Shown here: in pieces, positions 1 through 8,771 of the stretch
How positions within the stretch are numbered: the first letter of the stretch is position 1
Layout of the letters: each line of letters begins with the position of its first letter
From: Nocardioides luteus
GTDB lineage: Bacteria > Actinomycetota > Actinomycetes > Propionibacteriales > Nocardioidaceae
Reading direction: 5' to 3'
DNA: 64,000 bases
Assembly: GCF_014648595.1 (NCBI RefSeq)
Contig: NZ_BMRK01000013.1
Location: 1 to 64,000, forward strand
Made by a program: the position numbers and the translations under genes
Notes under the pieces: model-generated
Seen by the model: the letters and a program-made list of their open reading frames with translations, nothing else
Database searches by the model: none
Told to the model about the DNA's origin: nothing

Positions 1-958
1 AGGCCATCGTCAGGTAGATCGCGGTGCCGTCGAGGTTGAACGAGTAGCCGGTCGGCACCACGACACCTACGGTCGCCTTCTCGACACCGGCGTGCTCCAT
101 CTTCGCGATCAGCCGCGGGAGCGCGGACTCCGAGGAGCTGGTGGAGAGGATGAGGAGGAACTCGCGGGCGAGATACTTCAGCAGCTTGAAGATGTTGACG
201 CCGGTGGCCAGCTTGAGGATCGCGCCGAGGACGACGAAGACGAACAGCGCGCAGGTGATGTAGAAGGCGATCATGATGACGGCGAGGCTCTTCAGGGCGT
301 CGACGCCGGTCTCGCCGACGACGCCGGCGATGGCACCGAAGGCGCCGACCGGGGCGGCCCACATGATCATCGCCAGCACGCGGAAGACCAGCTTCTGGAG
401 CCAGGTGATCGCGTTGAGGATCGGCTTGCCCGACTCCCCCATCCGCTGCAGCGCGAAGCCGACGAGCAGCGCGACCAGCAGCGTCTGCAGCACGACGCCC
501 GAGGTGAGCGCCGAGAAGAGCGAGGTCGGGATGATGCTCAGCAGGAAGTCGACGGTGCTTGCGTGACCCTCGGCGGCGGCGTCCTGGCCGGCCGAGGAGG
601 CGGTCGAGTCGATCTGCAGGCCGGTGCCCGGGTCGATGAGGTTGCCGACGACGACACCGATCGCGAGGGCGACCGTGGACATCACGATGAAGTAGCCGAG
701 CGCGAGGCCACCGACCTTGCCGACCTTGGCGGCGTTGGCGACCGACCCGACGCCGATGACGAGGGTGCAGAAGATGATCGGCTGGATCATCATCTTGATC
801 AGGTTCACGAACGCCGTGCCGATCGGCTTCAGCTCCACCGCGAAGCCCGGTGCGACCAGCCCCACCAGGATGCCGAGCACCACCGCGCCGATGACCGCGA
901 TGTAGAGATAGTGGGTGCGGTCCTTCCTCGGCTGCGTAACGCTGGTTGTCGTACTCAT
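1..958 (-). CDS. dctA: C4-dicarboxylate:cation symporter DctA, copy 1 (3' end beyond the window)
   Basis: Member of the dicarboxylate/amino acid:cation symporter (SDF) family, expected to import succinate, fumarate and malate with a coupling cation across the inner membrane. The 319 visible residues begin MSTTTSVTQPRKDRTHYLYI and include several hydrophobic helices, the serine-rich STSSSESALPRL signature and the PTGYSFNLDGTAIYLTM segment. The C-terminus lies to the left of position 1. The ATG at 958 is preceded by a strong AGGAGG ribosome site. It is divergent from the sensor kinase at 1092 and very similar along its length to the complete copy at 3398-4753, differing mainly at the extreme N-terminus and at conservative positions. 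Confidence 0.93.
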   Translation of the reverse strand, partial: MSTTTSVTQPRKDRTHYLYIAVIGAVVLGILVGLVAPGFAVELKPIGTAFVNLIKMMIQPIIFCTLVIGVGSVANAAKVGKVGGLALGYFIVMSTVALAIGVVVGNLIDPGTGLQIDSTASSAGQDAAAEGHASTVDFLLSIIPTSLFSALTSGVVLQTLLVALLVGFALQRMGESGKPILNAITWLQKLVFRVLAMIMWAAPVGAFGAIAGVVGETGVDALKSLAVIMIAFYITCALFVFVVLGAILKLATGVNIFKLLKYLAREFLLILSTSSSESALPRLIAKMEHAGVEKATVGVVVPTGYSFNLDGTAIYLTMA

Positions 959-1024
959 CGTTCCTCCTGGTTCGGTGTGCTTCCGGCCCCCGGCATGGCG
1001 ACCGCGGCCACTCTTCAGCAGGAA

Positions 1025-1038
1025 GTGATGGCCGTCAC
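1025..1038. promoter_or_regulatory. CRP-type palindrome between dctA copy 1 and the sensor kinase
   Basis: The sequence GTGATGGCCGTCAC fits GTGA-N6-TCAC, the core and spacing of CRP/GlxR-family boxes. It lies in the short divergent intergenic region. Similar sites occur upstream of dctA copy 2, of tctC and of the GH16 gene. Binding is inferred from the motif only. Confidence 0.45.
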
Positions 1039-1091
1039 TGTTGTGTTCGTTGTGTTCGTCGGCCGTCTTCGCCGTGGTCCAGAATGAGGAG

Positions 1092-2696
1092 GTGCCTCAC
1101 CTCCGTCTGCCCCGCCCGCGCGTCCTGCGCGACCGCCCGGTGGCGCAGCAGGTGCTCCTCCTCCAGTTCGGCACGGTGCTGCTGCTCGTCGTCACCGGCA
1201 TCCTGATGGCCACCTACGACGCCCGGCGCGACTCCTACAGCCGCGCGACCCAGCGAGCGGTGGCGGTGGCCCAGACCGTGGCCGACGCCCCCACCGTCCG
1301 TGAGGCGCTGCGCACCCAGGACCCGACGGCGAGGCTCCAGCCGTGGACCGAGGAGGTACGCGCCGACACCGACACCGACTTCGTCGTGGTGATGCAGCTG
1401 GACCGCACCCGCTTCACCCACACCGACCCGCGGCAGATCGGTGGCAAGTTCGTCGGCGACCTCGGCGGCGCGCCGGACGGCGAGGTCTTCACCCAGCAGT
1501 ACACCGGGACGCTCGGTCCGTCGGTCCGCTCGGTCGTGCCGGTCGAGGACGACGGCGAGGTGGTCGCGCTCGTCTCGGTCGGCATCACGGTCAGCGACAT
1601 CAACCGCGGGCTCGTCCGGGACGTACGCATCGTGCTGCTGTGCGGGGCGTTCGTGCTGGTCGCCGGGCTGGCCGGTGCCTGGCTGCTGAGTCGGCGCCTG
1701 CACCGGCTCACCCATGGTCTGGGCGAGCGCGAGCTGGCGCGGATGTACGAGTACTACTCCGCCGTCCTCCGGTCCGTCCGCGAGGGGCTGCTGCTGCTCG
1801 ACGGCGAGGGACGGGTCCAGCTGGTCAACGACGAGGCCCGCCGGCTGCTGGGGCTCCCCGAGGACGTCGCCGGCACCCGGATCGAGGATCTCGACCTGGC
1901 GCCGGGGCTGGTCGCCGCCGCCCGCGGCCGCACCGCCGAGTCCGACGACCTCTACCTCGCCGGCGAGCGGATCCTGCTGGTCTCCTCGGCACCCGCGCGC
2001 TGGGACGGCCGTGACGTCGGCTCCGTGGTGACCCTGCGCGACCATACCGAGCTGCGCTCGGTGACCGGTGAGCTCGAGGTCGTACGCCGCCTCACCGAGT
2101 CGCTGCGCTCGCAGAACCACGAGGCGGCCAACCGGCTGCACACGGTCGTGTCCCTCATCGAGATGGGCCGGACCGAGGAGGCGGTCGAGTTCGCCACCGA
2201 GGAGCTGCAGGTCGCCCAACTGCTGACCGACCAGGTCGTCGGCGCGGTGGACGATCCGATCGTGGCCGCGCTGCTGCTCGGCAAGTCGGCCGAGGCGGCC
2301 GAGCAGGGCGTGGACCTCCGCATCGTCGGCGAGCTGCCGCCCGGCACCGGTATCGCGCCGCGCGACCTGGTCACGGTGCTGGGCAACCTCGTCGACAACG
2401 CCTTCGACGCCGTCTCCGGTCTCGAGCCGCGACAGGTCGAGGTGCAGCTCACCGGCGACGAGCGGACCCTCACGATCCGCGTCGGTGACAGCGGCCCGGG
2501 CGTCGACGACGCCTCCTCCGCGCGCGTCCTCGACCGAGGCTGGACGACCAAGGCCGAGCCCGGCACCGGCCGCGGGCTCGGCCTCGCGCTGGTCGGCCAG
2601 GTGGCCCGCCGCCACGGCGGCGAGGTCGTCGTCGGCCGCTCTCACCTCGGCGGGGCCGAGCTGACGGTCACCCTGGCCACGGAGGTGGTCGGATGA
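1092..2696 (+). CDS. CitA/DcuS-family sensor histidine kinase
   Basis: Membrane sensor kinase expected to detect extracellular di- or tricarboxylates and phosphorylate the regulator encoded next. An N-terminal membrane helix (LLLQFGTVLLLVVTG), an extracytoplasmic sensor domain of about 130 residues and a second helix (IVLLCGAFVLVAGLAGAWLL) are followed by a PAS-like domain, the phosphoacceptor box SQNHEAANRLHTVV, the N box VLGNLVDNAFDAV and the G boxes DSGPGVDD and GRGLGLALV. The start is uncertain. GTG 1092 gives 534 residues and an N-terminus like its paralogue at 54986, but its GAGGAG sits too close. GTG 1074 and TTG 1041 are in frame upstream. The stop overlaps the next start in an ATGA. 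Lying between two dctA copies, it probably controls dicarboxylate uptake. Confidence 0.9.
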   Translation: MPHLRLPRPRVLRDRPVAQQVLLLQFGTVLLLVVTGILMATYDARRDSYSRATQRAVAVAQTVADAPTVREALRTQDPTARLQPWTEEVRADTDTDFVVVMQLDRTRFTHTDPRQIGGKFVGDLGGAPDGEVFTQQYTGTLGPSVRSVVPVEDDGEVVALVSVGITVSDINRGLVRDVRIVLLCGAFVLVAGLAGAWLLSRRLHRLTHGLGERELARMYEYYSAVLRSVREGLLLLDGEGRVQLVNDEARRLLGLPEDVAGTRIEDLDLAPGLVAAARGRTAESDDLYLAGERILLVSSAPARWDGRDVGSVVTLRDHTELRSVTGELEVVRRLTESLRSQNHEAANRLHTVVSLIEMGRTEEAVEFATEELQVAQLLTDQVVGAVDDPIVAALLLGKSAEAAEQGVDLRIVGELPPGTGIAPRDLVTVLGNLVDNAFDAVSGLEPRQVEVQLTGDERTLTIRVGDSGPGVDDASSARVLDRGWTTKAEPGTGRGLGLALVGQVARRHGGEVVVGRSHLGGAELTVTLATEVVG

Positions 2697-3385
2697 GCGT
2701 CCGGGTGCTGGTCGTCGAGGACGAGGCGCTCGCGGCCGAGGCCCATGCTGCGTACGTCGGGAGGGTCTCGGGCTTCGTGCTGGCCGGGATCGCGCGGTCG
2801 GCGCGGGAGACGGTCCGGGCGCTCGACGCGGCTCGCGACGCGGGCGCGCCGGTCGACCTGATCCTGCTCGACATGAACCTGCCCGACGGGCACGGGCTCG
2901 GGCTGCTCAGCAGGCTGCGCGCAGCCGGGCACCTGTGCGACGTGATCGCGGTGACCGCGGCCCGGGACACCAAGGTGGTGCGGCAGGCGGTGGGGCAGGG
3001 TGTCGTGCTCTACCTGCTCAAGCCGTTCACCTTCGCGACCTTCCGGTCTAAGCTGGAGCAGTACGCCGACTACCGCGCCCGGCTGGAGGCGGCCCCCGAG
3101 GAGGTCGTCCAGGACGAGGTCGACCAGCTCCTCGGGTCGCTGCGGCCGACCGGGAACGCGCCGCTGCCGAAGGGCATGAGCGCGGAGACGCTGCGAGCCG
3201 TGACGGCGGCGCTGCGCGAAGCCGATCAAGAGCTCTCTGCGAGCGAGGTGGCTGCGGTGGTGGGGGCCTCGCGGGTGACCGCGCGGCGCTATCTCGAGCA
3301 TCTCGCCGACACGGGCCAGGCCGCTCGCGGGGTCCGTTACGGTCCCAGCGGCGGCCGGCCCGAGGTCAGCTACTCCTGGCTCTGA
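2693..3385 (+). CDS. CitB/DcuR-family response regulator
   Basis: Response regulator of 230 residues translationally coupled to the kinase by ATGA. The receiver domain begins with the acidic VVEDEALAAEAHAAYV. The phosphoacceptor Asp lies in LILLDMNLPDGHG, and the conserved Thr and Lys in IAVTAARD and YLLKPFTF. A linker leads to a C-terminal winged or helix-turn-helix region (LSASEVAAVVGASRVTARRYLEHL) typical of the CitB/DcuR branch. It likely activates one or both flanking dctA genes. The gene ends 12 bases before the convergent dctA copy 2. Confidence 0.92.
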   Translation: MSVRVLVVEDEALAAEAHAAYVGRVSGFVLAGIARSARETVRALDAARDAGAPVDLILLDMNLPDGHGLGLLSRLRAAGHLCDVIAVTAARDTKVVRQAVGQGVVLYLLKPFTFATFRSKLEQYADYRARLEAAPEEVVQDEVDQLLGSLRPTGNAPLPKGMSAETLRAVTAALREADQELSASEVAAVVGASRVTARRYLEHLADTGQAARGVRYGPSGGRPEVSYSWL

Positions 3386-3410
3386 GGCCTCGGTCTCTCA
3401 GACGGAGGCC
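3386..3410. terminator. Convergent hairpin between response regulator and dctA copy 2
   Basis: GGCCTC and GAGGCC arms, one G-G mismatch, then GTCT/AGAC around a 3-nt loop form a strong stem immediately after the response regulator stop. It spans the dctA stop codon, so it could serve both strands. There is no clear U-tract. Confidence 0.45.
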
Positions 3411-4753
3411 TTCTCGCCCGCCGCGGGCGGTGGCGTGGCGTGGTCGTCGACCATCCTGGTCTCGTCGAACGGCTCCTGACCGGCCAGGACGCGGTCGAGC
3501 TGGTCGCGGTCGACGGTCTTGGTCCAGTGGCCCACCAGCACCGTGGCGACCGAGTTGCCGGCGAAGTTGGTCAGCGCGCGCGCCTCCGACATGAACCGGT
3601 CGATGCCCACGATCAGACCGACACCGTCGACCATCTCCGGACGGTGCGACTGCAGACCGCCCGCGAGGGTCGCCAGACCGGCACCGGTCACGCCCGCGGC
3701 GCCCTTGGAGGCGATCATCATGAACAGCAGCAGACCGACCTGCTCACCGATGCTCAGCGGGTCGCCCATCGCGTCCGCGATGAAGATCGAGGCCATCGTC
3801 AGGTAGATCGCGGTGCCGTCGAGGTTGAACGAGTAGCCCGTCGGGACCACCACACCGACCGTGGCCTGGTCGACGCCTGCGTGCTCCATCTTCGCGATCA
3901 GCCGCGGCAGCGCCGACTCGCTCGAGGACGTCGAGAGAATCAGCAGGAACTCGCGCGCCAGGTACTTCAGCAGCTTGAACAGGTTGACCCCGGTGGCCAG
4001 CTTCAGCAGCGTCCCGAGGACGACGAAGATGAACAGCACGCAGGTGATGTAGAAGGCGACCATGATCACCGCCAGGCTCTTCAGCGCGTCCAGTCCGGTC
4101 TCGCCGACGACGCCGGCGATCGCACCGAAGGCGCCGACCGGGGCGGCCCACATGATCATCGCCAGCACCCGGAAGATCAGCTTCTGCGCCCAGACGATGA
4201 CGTTCAGGATCGGTTTGCCGGTCTCCCCCATCCGCTGCAGCGCGAAGCCGATGAGCAGGGCGACCAGCAGGGTCTGCAGCACCTCACCCGAGGTGAGCGC
4301 GGAGAAGAGGCTGGTGGGGATGATGCCGAGCAGGAAGTCGATGGTGCTCGCGTGACCCTCCGCGGCCGCGTCCTGGCCGGCCTGCGAGGACTCGGTGTCG
4401 ATGTGGAGGCCGCTGCCCGGGTCGATCACGTTGCCGACGACCATGCCGATGCCCAGCGCGACCGTGGACATCACGATGAAGTAGAGCAGCGCCAGGCCAC
4501 CGACCTTGCCGACCTTCGCGGCGCTGGCGACCGAGCCGACGCCGATGACCAGGGTGCAGATGATGATCGGCTGGATCATCATCTTGATCAGGTTCACGAA
4601 CGCCGTGCCGATCGGCTTGAGCTCCACCGCGAAGCCCGGAGCGATCAGTCCGACCAGGATGCCGAGCACCACCGCGGCGATCACCGCGAGATAGAGATAG
4701 TGGGTCCGGTCCTTCTTCTGTGGTGCTGCCGGACTGGCGGCTGTATCTGCCAT
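3398..4753 (-). CDS. dctA: C4-dicarboxylate:cation symporter DctA, copy 2
   Basis: Complete 451-residue SDF-family symporter for C4-dicarboxylates in the cytoplasmic membrane. The N-terminal cytoplasmic stretch precedes several transmembrane helices. The serine-rich loop STSSSES is at about 274-280, the PTGYSFNLDGTAIY segment at 304-317 and DRFMSEARALTNFAGNSVAT at 385-404. These are the substrate and cation binding elements of DctA. ATG 4753 has GAGGAG about ten bases upstream. It is a close paralogue of the gene at 1-958, in the same orientation, with the two-component genes between the two copies. A CRP-type palindrome lies just upstream at 4780-4793. Confidence 0.95.
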   Translation of the reverse strand: MADTAASPAAPQKKDRTHYLYLAVIAAVVLGILVGLIAPGFAVELKPIGTAFVNLIKMMIQPIIICTLVIGVGSVASAAKVGKVGGLALLYFIVMSTVALGIGMVVGNVIDPGSGLHIDTESSQAGQDAAAEGHASTIDFLLGIIPTSLFSALTSGEVLQTLLVALLIGFALQRMGETGKPILNVIVWAQKLIFRVLAMIMWAAPVGAFGAIAGVVGETGLDALKSLAVIMVAFYITCVLFIFVVLGTLLKLATGVNLFKLLKYLAREFLLILSTSSSESALPRLIAKMEHAGVDQATVGVVVPTGYSFNLDGTAIYLTMASIFIADAMGDPLSIGEQVGLLLFMMIASKGAAGVTGAGLATLAGGLQSHRPEMVDGVGLIVGIDRFMSEARALTNFAGNSVATVLVGHWTKTVDRDQLDRVLAGQEPFDETRMVDDHATPPPAAGEKASV

Positions 4754-4779
4754 GGTGGGCTCCTCGAGGCGGTGTGGGG

Positions 4780-4793
4780 GTGACCTGGGTCAC
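4780..4793. promoter_or_regulatory. CRP-type palindrome upstream of dctA copy 2
   Basis: GTGACCTGGGTCAC has perfect GTGACC/GGTCAC arms and fits GTGA-N6-TCAC. It is about 27 bases upstream of the dctA start codon, a position that could overlap the promoter or 5' leader. Confidence 0.5.
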
Positions 4794-4904
4794 TATCTCG
4801 CCTCGACCCGTCCCTCGCCAGCGTCCCACGCCCGGAGCCACCGATCGGCGGCTCACCCGTTCCTCAAAATCATTCGCACCCGCGTTCCCCGCCGGGCAGA
4901 GTCG

Positions 4905-5651
4905 ATGTCCATGACGAGCAGCGACGTGTGGACCCGCGATACCGCAGAGCGTTACGACGACCCGGACGACTGGGTCAACTCACCCGAGGTCACCACACCG
5001 GTGGCCCGCTTCCTGGCCGAGGTCGCCGACGGCGGCCCCGCGCTCGAGCTCGCCATCGGCACGGGCCGGATCGGCGAACCTCTGCATGATCTGGGGGTGC
5101 CCGTCACCGGCATCGAGCTCTCCCAGCCGATGGTCGACGTGCTGCGGCGCAAGGTATCCGAGGACGAGCTCCCGGTCGTCGTCGGTGACATGGCCACCGT
5201 CGAGGCGCCCGGAGCGGGGAGCTTCTCGCTCGTCTACCTGGTCTACAACACGATCGGCAACCTGCGTACGCAGGACGAGCAGGTCGCCTGCTTCGCCAAC
5301 GCCGCGCGCCACCTCGCCCCGGGTGGACGTTTCGTGGTCGAGGTCGGCGTCCCAGGGCTGCGACGGCTGCCCCCGGGAAGCCCGGCCATCCCCTTCGACG
5401 TCTCCGACGCCCACCTCGGCTTCGACACCTACGACCTGGTCACCCAGCAGGCGATCTCCCACCACTACACCCGCGAGGAGGACGGCCGCTACCGCTACAG
5501 CCAGCACAACTTCCGCTTCACCTGGCCCTCCGAGCTCGACCTGATGGCCCGGCTCGCCGGGATGACACCCGAGGCGAGGTACGCCGGCTGGAACCGCTCC
5601 GAGTTCACGAGCGAGTCGACGAGCCACGTGTCGGTGTGGCGAAAGGGATAG
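4905..5651 (+). CDS. Class I SAM-dependent methyltransferase
   Basis: Protein of about 248 residues. Motif I of the Rossmann fold is ALELAIGTGRIGEPL, followed by GIELSQPMVDVLRRK (acidic residue contacting the SAM ribose), VVGDMATV and a late LAPGGRFVVEVGVPG strand. The C-terminal part (HHYTREEDGRYRYSQHNFRF) resembles methyltransferases acting on small molecules. The substrate cannot be read from sequence. Two in-frame ATGs (4905 and 4911) are equally plausible, as only a weak purine run precedes them. The gene stands alone, divergent from dctA copy 2. Confidence 0.8.
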   Translation: MSMTSSDVWTRDTAERYDDPDDWVNSPEVTTPVARFLAEVADGGPALELAIGTGRIGEPLHDLGVPVTGIELSQPMVDVLRRKVSEDELPVVVGDMATVEAPGAGSFSLVYLVYNTIGNLRTQDEQVACFANAARHLAPGGRFVVEVGVPGLRRLPPGSPAIPFDVSDAHLGFDTYDLVTQQAISHHYTREEDGRYRYSQHNFRFTWPSELDLMARLAGMTPEARYAGWNRSEFTSESTSHVSVWRKG

Positions 5652-5709
5652 CGCTGGATCAGCGCATCATGTTCGAGCTCAAGATGCTGCTCGCCTGATC
5701 CATCTGGGT

Positions 5710-5997
5710 TCAGCGCTGGAACTCCCAGGCGAGCCGGATCGCCTCGCGGACAGCGTCGGGGTCGGCGCGGTCGAGGTAGACCTCGACCTTGTGGTGGGCC
5801 TCCAGGCGGGGCGGGACGCCGAAGGAGTCCGGCCAGCGCTCGATCAGCTCCTCGCGGCGGTCGAGCGGGACCCGGACGAGCAGGGTCGTCGGGTCGACGA
5901 GCCTGGTGACCAGGCGGTCGTGAACGTACCAGCCGCGCGGCTTGTGACGGCACCCCTCGAGGGTCGCCACGAAGGCGTCGACCTCAGCGGGTGTCAT
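5710..5997 (-). CDS. Small protein resembling the MmcQ/YjbR family
   Basis: A 95-residue protein. The C-terminal half (RVPLDRREELIERWPDSFG through the final AWEFQR) has the character of MmcQ/YjbR-like proteins, whose biochemical role is not established. This assignment is by resemblance and tentative. No signal peptide or membrane segment is seen. Its start overlaps the end of the next upstream gene by 14 bases, so the two are probably co-transcribed. Confidence 0.55.
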   Translation of the reverse strand: MTPAEVDAFVATLEGCRHKPRGWYVHDRLVTRLVDPTTLLVRVPLDRREELIERWPDSFGVPPRLEAHHKVEVYLDRADPDAVREAIRLAWEFQR

Positions 5998-6283
5998 GCC
6001 CCGGAGCGTACGCCGCCTGCCATCGTGACGCCGCCACCTTCGCCGCCTCGCCGACGAGCTCGTTGAGCTCAGGACAGTCCGGGACCGCGAAGGAGGTGTA
6101 GGCGCCGCGACCGCCGTCGACCGGGCGGCCGTAGGCCTTCGTCGCGAGGCGGCCGTCGGGCAGGAGCCGTACGTTGAGCGTCGTCAGCCGGAAGGTTACC
6201 TCTCGCCTGACGTCCGTCCACTGCAGCTCGTCGGGGACGGCGACGTTGATCGCCAGGGCACTGACCTCGACAGAGTTGGTCAC
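5984..6283 (-). CDS. Hypothetical protein, 99 residues
   Basis: I do not recognise the family. It begins MTNSVEVSALAINVAVPDEL and has alternating hydrophobic strands (VTFRLTTLNVRLLPDGRLATK), with no signal peptide or membrane helix. It is likely a small cytosolic alpha/beta protein. It overlaps the YjbR-like gene downstream, consistent with a two-gene unit. Confidence 0.6.
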   Translation of the reverse strand: MTNSVEVSALAINVAVPDELQWTDVRREVTFRLTTLNVRLLPDGRLATKAYGRPVDGGRGAYTSFAVPDCPELNELVGEAAKVAASRWQAAYAPGHDTR

Positions 6284-6304
6284 GGACCCAGCCTAGGGCC
6301 GTCG

Positions 6305-6841
6305 TCAGGTGAGGCGCATGGCCATCTTGGACTCGGTGCGCGGGTCGCCCTCGGGGAAGGGCTGGGTGTCACCGGTGGGCTCGAAGCCGATGCGCTCGTA
6401 GAGGCGCCGGCCGGACTCGTTGCCGTCGACGACCCACAGGGTCAGGACGGTGGCGCCGTCGCGGCGGGCCCAGTCGGCGACACCGTGGACCAGGGCCTCG
6501 GCGAGGCCGTGGCCGCGGGCGTCGGGGGCCAGCCACATCGAGATCATGTGGTGCTCACCGTCGAGGATGATCCCGGCCGCGAGGCCGGACGGCTTCTCGC
6601 CGACCCAGGCGATGACCGCGGCACCGGAGGCTGCCCAGAGCTTCCAGCGCTCGTCGGGCCAGGCCGCGACCTCTTCGTAGGAGTCCCAGTAGGCCTCGGG
6701 GGTGTCCTGGAGGGCGGCGAGGCGCACCTGCTTGAGCGCCTCCCACTCCTCCTCGACGACGACGCGTACCGCCGCCGTCGGGACCGCCTTCTCAGGGGTC
6801 CCGACGCCGGGCAGCGAGCTTGGCCGCTTCGGAGCACTCAC
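6305..6841 (-). CDS. GNAT-family N-acetyltransferase
   Basis: Predicted acetyl-CoA-dependent acetyltransferase of 178 residues. The core has HHMISMWLAPDARGHGLAEALVHGVADWARRDGA, whose RGHGLAEAL is the acetyl-CoA pyrophosphate-binding loop (Q/RxxGxG/A), and ends with the typical NESGRRLYERIGFEPTG. GTG 6841 is chosen because it lies 4 bases after the glyA stop; an upstream extension would run into glyA. It is probably co-transcribed with glyA. The substrate is unknown. Confidence 0.82.
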   Translation of the reverse strand: MSAPKRPSSLPGVGTPEKAVPTAAVRVVVEEEWEALKQVRLAALQDTPEAYWDSYEEVAAWPDERWKLWAASGAAVIAWVGEKPSGLAAGIILDGEHHMISMWLAPDARGHGLAEALVHGVADWARRDGATVLTLWVVDGNESGRRLYERIGFEPTGDTQPFPEGDPRTESKMAMRLT

Positions 6842-6845
6842 GAGA

Positions 6846-8303
6846 TCAGGCGAGATCCAGGCCGGGGTACAGCGGGAACTTCGCGAGCAGCTCCGCCGCG
6901 GCGGCCTTCGTGTTGTCGGCGACGCCGTCCTCGACGGCGTAGGAGGCCTTGGACGGGCCGCCGGCCTTGGTGGTGCCGGGGGTCGTCTTGGAGAGGACGT
7001 CGACGATGAGCTCGGCGACGCGGTCGAACTCGTCGGCACCGAAGCCGCGGGTGGTCAGGGCCGGGGTGCCGAGACGGATGCCCGAGGTGTACCAGGCGCC
7101 GTTGGGGTCGGCCGGGACCGAGTTGCGGTTGGTGACCACACCGGAGTCGAGCAGCGCCGACTCCGCCTGGCGGCCGGTAAGGCCGAAGGAGGTCACGTCG
7201 AGGAGGACGAGGTGGTTGTCGGTGCCACCGGTGACGAGCTTGGCGCCGCGCTTGAGGAAGCCCTCGGCGAGCGACTTGGCGTTGTCGGCGACCTGCTGGG
7301 CGTAGGTCTGGAAGCTCTCCTGCTTCGCCTCGGCGAAGGCGACGGCCTTCGCGGCCATGACGTGGGAGAGCGGGCCGCCGAGGACCATCGGGCAACCGCG
7401 GTCGACGCTCGGGGCGTACTCCTCGGTGGCGAGGATGAAGCCACCGCGCGGGCCGCGCAGCGACTTGTGAGAGGTCGAGGTGACGACGTGGGCGTAGGGA
7501 ACCGGGTTCTCCTCGCCGGTGAACACCTTGCCGGCGACCAGGCCGGCGAAGTGGGCCATGTCGACCATCAGGGTGGCGCCGACCTCGTCGGCGATCTCGC
7601 GCATCTTGGCGAAGTTCACCCGGCGCGGGTAGGCGGAGTAGCCGGCCACGATGATCAGCGGCTGGAACTCGCGTGCCTTGGCGCGCAGCGCGTCATAGTC
7701 GAGCAGCCCGGTCTCCGGGTCGGTGCCGTACTGGTTCTGGTGGAACATCTTGCCCGAGATGTTCGGCCGGAAGCCGTGGGTGAGGTGGCCGCCGGCGTCG
7801 AGCGACATGCCGAGCAGGCGCTGGTTGCCGAGCTCGGCGCGCAGGGTCTCCCAGTCGGCCTCGGAGAGCTCGTTCATGTTCTTGACGGCCATCTTCTCCA
7901 GCCATGGGCCCTCGACCCGGTGGGCGAGGATGGCCCAGTAGGCGGTGAGGTTGGCGTCGATGCCGGAGTGGGGCTGCACGTAGGCGTACTCGGCACCGAA
8001 GAGCTCACGGGCGTGCTCGGCGGCGATCGTCTCGACGGTGTCGACGTTCTGGCAGCCGGCGTAGAAGCGGTGGCCGACGGTGCCCTCGGCGTACTTGTCG
8101 GAGAACCAGGTGCCCATCGTCATCAGCGTGGCGGGGCTGGCGTAGTTCTCGCTCGCGATCAGCTTGAGGCTGGCGCGCTGGTCGGCCAGCTCCTGCTTGG
8201 TCGCCTCGGCGATGCGGGGCTCCACGGAGGCGATGACCTCGAGGGCTTGGTTATAGGCGGAACTCACGGTGCCTGAATTTGCCGGGGCAGACAGATCGCT
8301 CAT
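6846..8303 (-). CDS. glyA: Serine hydroxymethyltransferase
   Basis: PLP enzyme interconverting serine + tetrahydrofolate and glycine + 5,10-methylene-tetrahydrofolate, the main source of one-carbon units. The 485-residue protein has [14 protein letters not shown] near the N-terminus, the substrate/PLP region [12 protein letters not shown], the DMAHFAGLV segment and the Lys-containing [16 protein letters not shown] for the PLP Schiff base. ATG 8303 ([11 protein letters not shown]) is chosen over upstream in-frame codons because the family starts near here, although no good ribosome site is visible. The 248 bases upstream, toward the leader peptide, hold no recognisable riboswitch or gene. Confidence 0.95.
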   Translation of the reverse strand: MSDLSAPANSGTVSSAYNQALEVIASVEPRIAEATKQELADQRASLKLIASENYASPATLMTMGTWFSDKYAEGTVGHRFYAGCQNVDTVETIAAEHARELFGAEYAYVQPHSGIDANLTAYWAILAHRVEGPWLEKMAVKNMNELSEADWETLRAELGNQRLLGMSLDAGGHLTHGFRPNISGKMFHQNQYGTDPETGLLDYDALRAKAREFQPLIIVAGYSAYPRRVNFAKMREIADEVGATLMVDMAHFAGLVAGKVFTGEENPVPYAHVVTSTSHKSLRGPRGGFILATEEYAPSVDRGCPMVLGGPLSHVMAAKAVAFAEAKQESFQTYAQQVADNAKSLAEGFLKRGAKLVTGGTDNHLVLLDVTSFGLTGRQAESALLDSGVVTNRNSVPADPNGAWYTSGIRLGTPALTTRGFGADEFDRVAELIVDVLSKTTPGTTKAGGPSKASYAVEDGVADNTKAAAAELLAKFPLYPGLDLA

Positions 8304-8551
8304 GGGCCACAGCGTAGTCAGCCCCGCGGAGGAGAGCAGCATCGTGGTCACTCGGTGAGTTGCGTACGTCCTCTATCACCGCTCCGCGGAATGGCAGAGC
8401 GCCCGACGCGGTTGAGAGACCGTGACCAGATGGTGACCTCGGCCACATCGCCCGCGCGACTGAGCGGGAACGTCCCATCATGCGGACGAACGTCTCGTAT
8501 ATCGGGATTCCAGATTGCGTGATGATCGTCCGCTCCCTGAGACTCCTTGAC

Positions 8552-8641
8552 ATGGTCACTGCTGCAACACATGCGCACCTCGTGGTTCGACGCCACGTGG
8601 ACTATTGCCGCATCCGCAGCTCGATCTGTTGGCGCCACTGA
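8552..8641 (+). CDS. Putative Cys-containing leader peptide of the sulfate assimilation operon
   Basis: A 29-codon frame encodes MVTAATHAHLVV followed by RRHVDYCRIRSSICWRH. This strongly resembles the short leader peptides (basic HLV-RRHVD-L/Y-R-x-x-S-x-x-C core) found ahead of sulfate and cysteine genes in Streptomyces and other actinobacteria. In mycobacteria, similar Cys-bearing leaders mediate cysteine-responsive attenuation. The two Cys codons near the end would stall ribosomes when charged Cys-tRNA is scarce. It lies 130 bases upstream of the sulfite reductase. There is no clear ribosome site, so a leaderless mRNA is possible. A TTGACA overlaps the start but has no matching -10. Family resemblance is from memory; the regulatory role is inferred. 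Confidence 0.6.
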   Translation: MVTAATHAHLVVRRHVDYCRIRSSICWRH

Positions 8642-8771
8642 CGCCCAGCGCTCCGCAATTTCCACCCGCGTCGAGCCGCTGGCCCGCTGCCCGACAGACA
8701 TCCCGGGCGCTCGCCGCGAGCACGTCCCTGCTCCGCCGCGCGTCCACGACCGACGCAAAGGTTTCTCTGAC

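Noticed and set aside
3440-4783. Long plus-strand open frame opposite dctA copy 2
   Set aside because: It is an antisense shadow caused by high GC codon use, with His/Arg/Asp-rich low-complexity translation and no ribosome site.
8547-8552. TTGACA as -35 of the sulfate operon
   Set aside because: No acceptable -10 lies 16-18 bases downstream, and such a start would remove the leader peptide ATG.
8304-8771. SAM-IV, glycine or ZTP riboswitch upstream of glyA or the sulfite reductase
   Set aside because: I could not find the conserved core sequences of these riboswitches on either strand; the leader peptide is a better explanation for the 5' region.
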